Positions 57,401-60,000 of a stretch of 60,000 bases of DNA are shown piece by piece (the stretch's first letter is position 1; each line of letters begins with the position of its first letter). The notes under the pieces are model-generated. The model did not search any database and was not told the origin of the DNA. It worked only from the letters and a program-made list of their open reading frames with translations. The position numbers and the translations under genes are program-made. Source of the stretch: Polytrichum commune (taxonomy: Eukaryota > Streptophyta > Polytrichopsida > Polytrichales > Polytrichaceae); contig OX485804.1 in NCBI GenBank assembly GCA_950295325.1, positions 49,540,001 to 49,600,000 on the forward strand, given 5' to 3'.

Positions 57401-58394
57401 CCGGTCGAGTCTCTCAATCCCAATTTCTTTGGCAAGGGTTTTTGCCTTTGGCAGCAGGATGGAGTCATTCCCAAGCTCACCATGAGCAGTTCCCTCCACG
57501 GCAAGCCTCTCCCAAAAGATGTGGGCCTTGTTCCATTTTGGGCTCATTCGTTTGGGGAGCCCCGTAAAAGCTCTCTAAATTAAACAATGGCAACCAATAA
57601 AGACAAGGGCAAGAAAGGGGTATTACATGTAGGGATAAGGCTAGGAGAACGAATCACCCCTTCCCTTGATCACCCAGCCGATTTGCGCCATATGAGTTCA
57701 GTTCTCAATCTCATTTCTTTGGCAAAGGTTTTTACTTTGGGTTTCAGTCATGCGTTATCTCATTATGGTTCACAACACATCAAGCCTCCCAAAAGAGGTG
57801 GGCCTTTTGTTCCATTTTGGGTCATTAGTTTGGGGACCCCCATAAATACTTTCTAGATTGAGAACATCAACCAATGAGGACAAGGGCAAGAGAGGGATAT
57901 TAAAAGTAGGGATAAGACTAGGAGAATGGGTCAACCCCCTCCCTTGGTCACCAAATGGGTTTGTGCTAATCTAGTCTAGTCTCTCAATCTCAGTTATTTT
58001 GGCAAGGGTTTGTACATTGGGTTTGAATCACCCCTAAGCTCATTGAGGTTCCCTTCACAATAAGCCTCTCCCAAAATATGTGAGAATTGCTCCATTTTGG
58101 GATCATGCATTTGGGGAGCCTTATATATACTTTCTAAATTAAACAATAGCAACCAATGAGGACAAGGGCAAGAGGGGGTATCAAATGCAAGGATGAGGCT
58201 AGGAGAATGAGAATGAGTCAATCCATCCCCCAATCACTTGACGGATTTGCACTAGATTGGTCCAGACTCTCGATCTCATTTCTTTGGCAAGGGTTTTACC
58301 TTGGGTTGGAGTCACTCCTAAGCTGCTCATTGTGGTTCCCCCATAGCAAACCTCTCCCAAAAGATGTGTGCCTTGTTCCATTTTGGGGTCACCA
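57400..58394. repeat. Tandem repeat, ~285-bp unit, about 3.4 copies
   Basis: The landmark 'tttctttggcaagggttt' (or close) recurs near 57424, 57713, 57993 and 58278. 'aaaagatgtgggccttgttccattttgggctca..gtttggggagcccc' and 'caaccaat(g)aggacaagggcaag' recur in each unit. The first unit borders the GC-rich RABA5 upstream segment. A displaced last part is found at 58748-58870, beyond a MITE. Confidence 0.93.
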
Positions 58395-58747
58395 CACCAA
58401 ATAGTCTTATTAGTGTGGGCCAAATTAACTCTATAGAACCCACATTAATTCTCATACTGAAAAGTGGGCCATGTTAATCTTGATTTAAACCAAATTCTTG
58501 GGTATGCAATTAGTGTGGGCCACACTAATTGCTTTTCATGATTACAATGTGGGTGACTAAATTATTTTATGCTACTTTTGATCTCGAATCAATACTAAAA
58601 GTGTTAGTCGGAAGTCTTTGGAAAGACTTTGGAGAAAATCCATGGTCTTGGGCCCATACTATTGCCACCCTAAGTAGACATATAGTACGGTCCATAATCA
58701 TAATCTCCCCATTAGTTGTTTACCCACACTAATGGGACTATTTAGTG
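58395..58747. mobile_element. MITE, CACTAAA family, inserted in the 285-bp tandem repeat
   Basis: 353 bp. Left end CACCAAATAGTCTTATTAGT; right end on the minus strand CACTAAATAGTCCCATTAGT. The right flank is TA; the left flank is CA, a changed TA. The uninterrupted repeat copy at 57820-57836 ('ggtcattagtttgggg') gives the pre-insertion sequence and shows the split at TA. The interior is shared with 17457-17779. Confidence 0.88.
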
Positions 58748-58870
58748 TAGTTTAGGGAGCCCCTTAAAATACTTTCTATGCGCCAACCAATAAGGGACAA
58801 GGCAAATGATGGTATGGAAGGTAGGGGATACGGCTAGGAGCATGGGTCACCTCCTCCCCTATTAAACTCT
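58748..58870. repeat. Displaced part of the 285-bp tandem repeat
   Basis: 'tagtttagggagccccttaaaatactttct', 'gcgccaaccaataagggacaaggcaa' and 'ggataCggctaggagcatgggtcacctcctcccct' continue the unit broken by the MITE. Confidence 0.88.
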
Positions 58871-59493
58871 TCATAACATAACAATGATTCGTTCGGGGGC
58901 CCAAAAGAATATCACATTGTTTGTAAGGAACTATAGCACTATGTAATTCCAAATTCACCTACATTAATGGGAGGGGCATTGTGTAGTAGTAGTTGCAATC
59001 TTTTTATTTGCTTGATTGCATCATGCAACCTTTGTTTTTTTGTTTTTGTCCTTGGAACACATACAAAGACACACTCTCGGAACTTACTAGAGCTTTAATG
59101 AGCACAATTTATAGGACGGCCAACAAAGACCCATGAAACACACATGGTAGGTTGGAAGAGCATCCCCATTTATGAAGCCACAAATGGACCTCTACCATGG
59201 ACTTGTTGGACCTTTAAGTGCAAGGTCGCATGCTATGATGCCCCACCCACAAGCCATCCATTTAAATAATCAAAATTTGTCATTGGCTCTCTCTCACTCT
59301 TGCCCTTCATCTCACCAAATGTATAGAGCCAAAGCATTCTTGAGAGAGGGCCCATATATATTTAACTCACATAATGAAACAAGAGAACCATGTTATATTT
59401 GGGCTTTGGGTGAGATGGAGCAGTGACATTGCTTGCAAAAGCCTTTAAACCTAGTGTTGAAGACCCTTTTGTGGCTCCATGACCATAGTTGCT

Positions 59494-59527
<34 letters not shown>

Positions 59528-60000
59528 ATGATCACAAAGATGTAGATGGGAATGAAGGGAGGATGTGAGAGAAAGAAAGGAAGGTAGGTTTTGCTTGTTC
59601 TTATCGAACAATAAGTAGTCATATTGTCAACATGATGTGGCACCGCTATCAAATTTTCAACCTCTACATATTATGGGATACATTTCAAAGGGTCCACTAG
59701 ACTTAGAAGCCAATGTGAACATGTAAAGGCAATCTAATCCCTCCATTGCATTCCATCATATTAATTATAAAGTACTAAGGGGATTCCAATATTTGTACCA
59801 AGGGGGGGAGGGGGGGGGGAGTACCATCATTTGTCAACACCAAAATGATTGTACTCAAGAGGAGAGAGAGAGAGAGAGGTGACTTTGATGTTGCCACATG
59901 CGTGAATTATGTGTTGCTTCATTAGGTTGGTCTAAGTCTATAGATAATCATGAAATGGAGTTCTTTTAGCTCTTTTAGTATTTGTGATAGGTTAGGGCAT
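58871..60000. other. Gene-free stretch at the window end with simple repeats
   Basis: No gene recognised. Simple repeats: (GA)n at about 59498-59524, G-rich run at about 59802-59820 and (GA)n at about 59861-59878. Confidence 0.5.

Noticed and set aside
57029-57547. 172-codon minus-strand and 184-codon plus-strand frames in the GC-rich block
   Set aside because: They overlap each other on opposite strands in CpG-rich sequence, have no domain, and lie in the RABA5 upstream region; open frames are expected from the low AT content.
59362-59652. 96-codon frame with a Ser-Leu run
   Set aside because: The repeated SLSLSL comes from a (GA)n microsatellite on the other strand.
1-60000. CRISPR arrays, bacterial operons, ribosome-binding sites, tRNA or rRNA genes
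   Set aside because: Nothing resembling them was seen; the genes have spliceosomal introns and plant targeting signals. A covariance-model search would be needed to exclude a tRNA completely.

Overview
This is plant nuclear DNA, almost certainly from a flowering plant. The evidence is spliceosomal introns, a plastid-type indole-3-glycerol phosphate synthase, a plant RABA5-type Rab GTPase, a plant UreF, a phytyl-ester-synthase-like acyltransferase, and a dense load of Tc1/mariner-like MITEs, PIF/Harbinger, Ty1/copia and LINE sequence. I cannot name the species. The window is AT-rich, with only four convincing host genes in 60 kb, so most of it is repeat.

Layout. 1-9.2 kb: no host gene; dispersed repeat fragments, a tandem repeat, a Tc1/mariner (pogo/CENP-B-like) remnant with TIRs at 4975-5965, and a MITE at 6616-6990. 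9.2-20.0 kb, minus strand: a 15-exon phytyl ester synthase/DGAT-like gene. All internal splice phases agree, and its introns are swollen by repeats; an unlinked transit-peptide exon may lie near 22.1-22.3 kb. 20.3-25.2 kb: a cluster of one dispersed repeat family in both orientations. 25.2-30.75 kb: a nearly full-length but dead LINE (endonuclease, reverse transcriptase, RNase H, zinc knuckle) bounded by a 9-bp target duplication inside another repeat copy. 32.3-39.5 kb, minus strand: a 9-exon IGPS gene of the tryptophan pathway, intact. 40.3-43.8 kb: a second pogo-like transposase remnant and an antisense copia RT fragment. 43.97-47.90 kb: a complete PIF/Harbinger transposon (intact DDE transposase, Myb-like partner gene with one internal stop) inserted in a copia gag fragment with a TAA duplication. 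51.25-52.05 kb: the intronless urease accessory gene UREF, followed by a duplicated 3' piece of itself and an aldo-keto reductase fragment. 55.6-56.7 kb, minus strand: a two-exon RABA5 gene with a GC-rich upstream region. Next come a 285-bp tandem repeat and a MITE; the end of the window has no gene.

The host genes are functionally unrelated (plastid lipid metabolism, tryptophan synthesis, urease maturation, membrane traffic), as is usual in plants. The points most worth a second look are these. The acyltransferase-like protein has lost all three hydrolase triad residues while its acyltransferase half looks intact. Complementary simple repeats flank its symmetric 108-nt exon 5. The nested Harbinger insertion has exact boundaries. 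A near-perfect 23-nt foldback lies at 54.73-54.81 kb. Host gene fragments cluster downstream of UREF.
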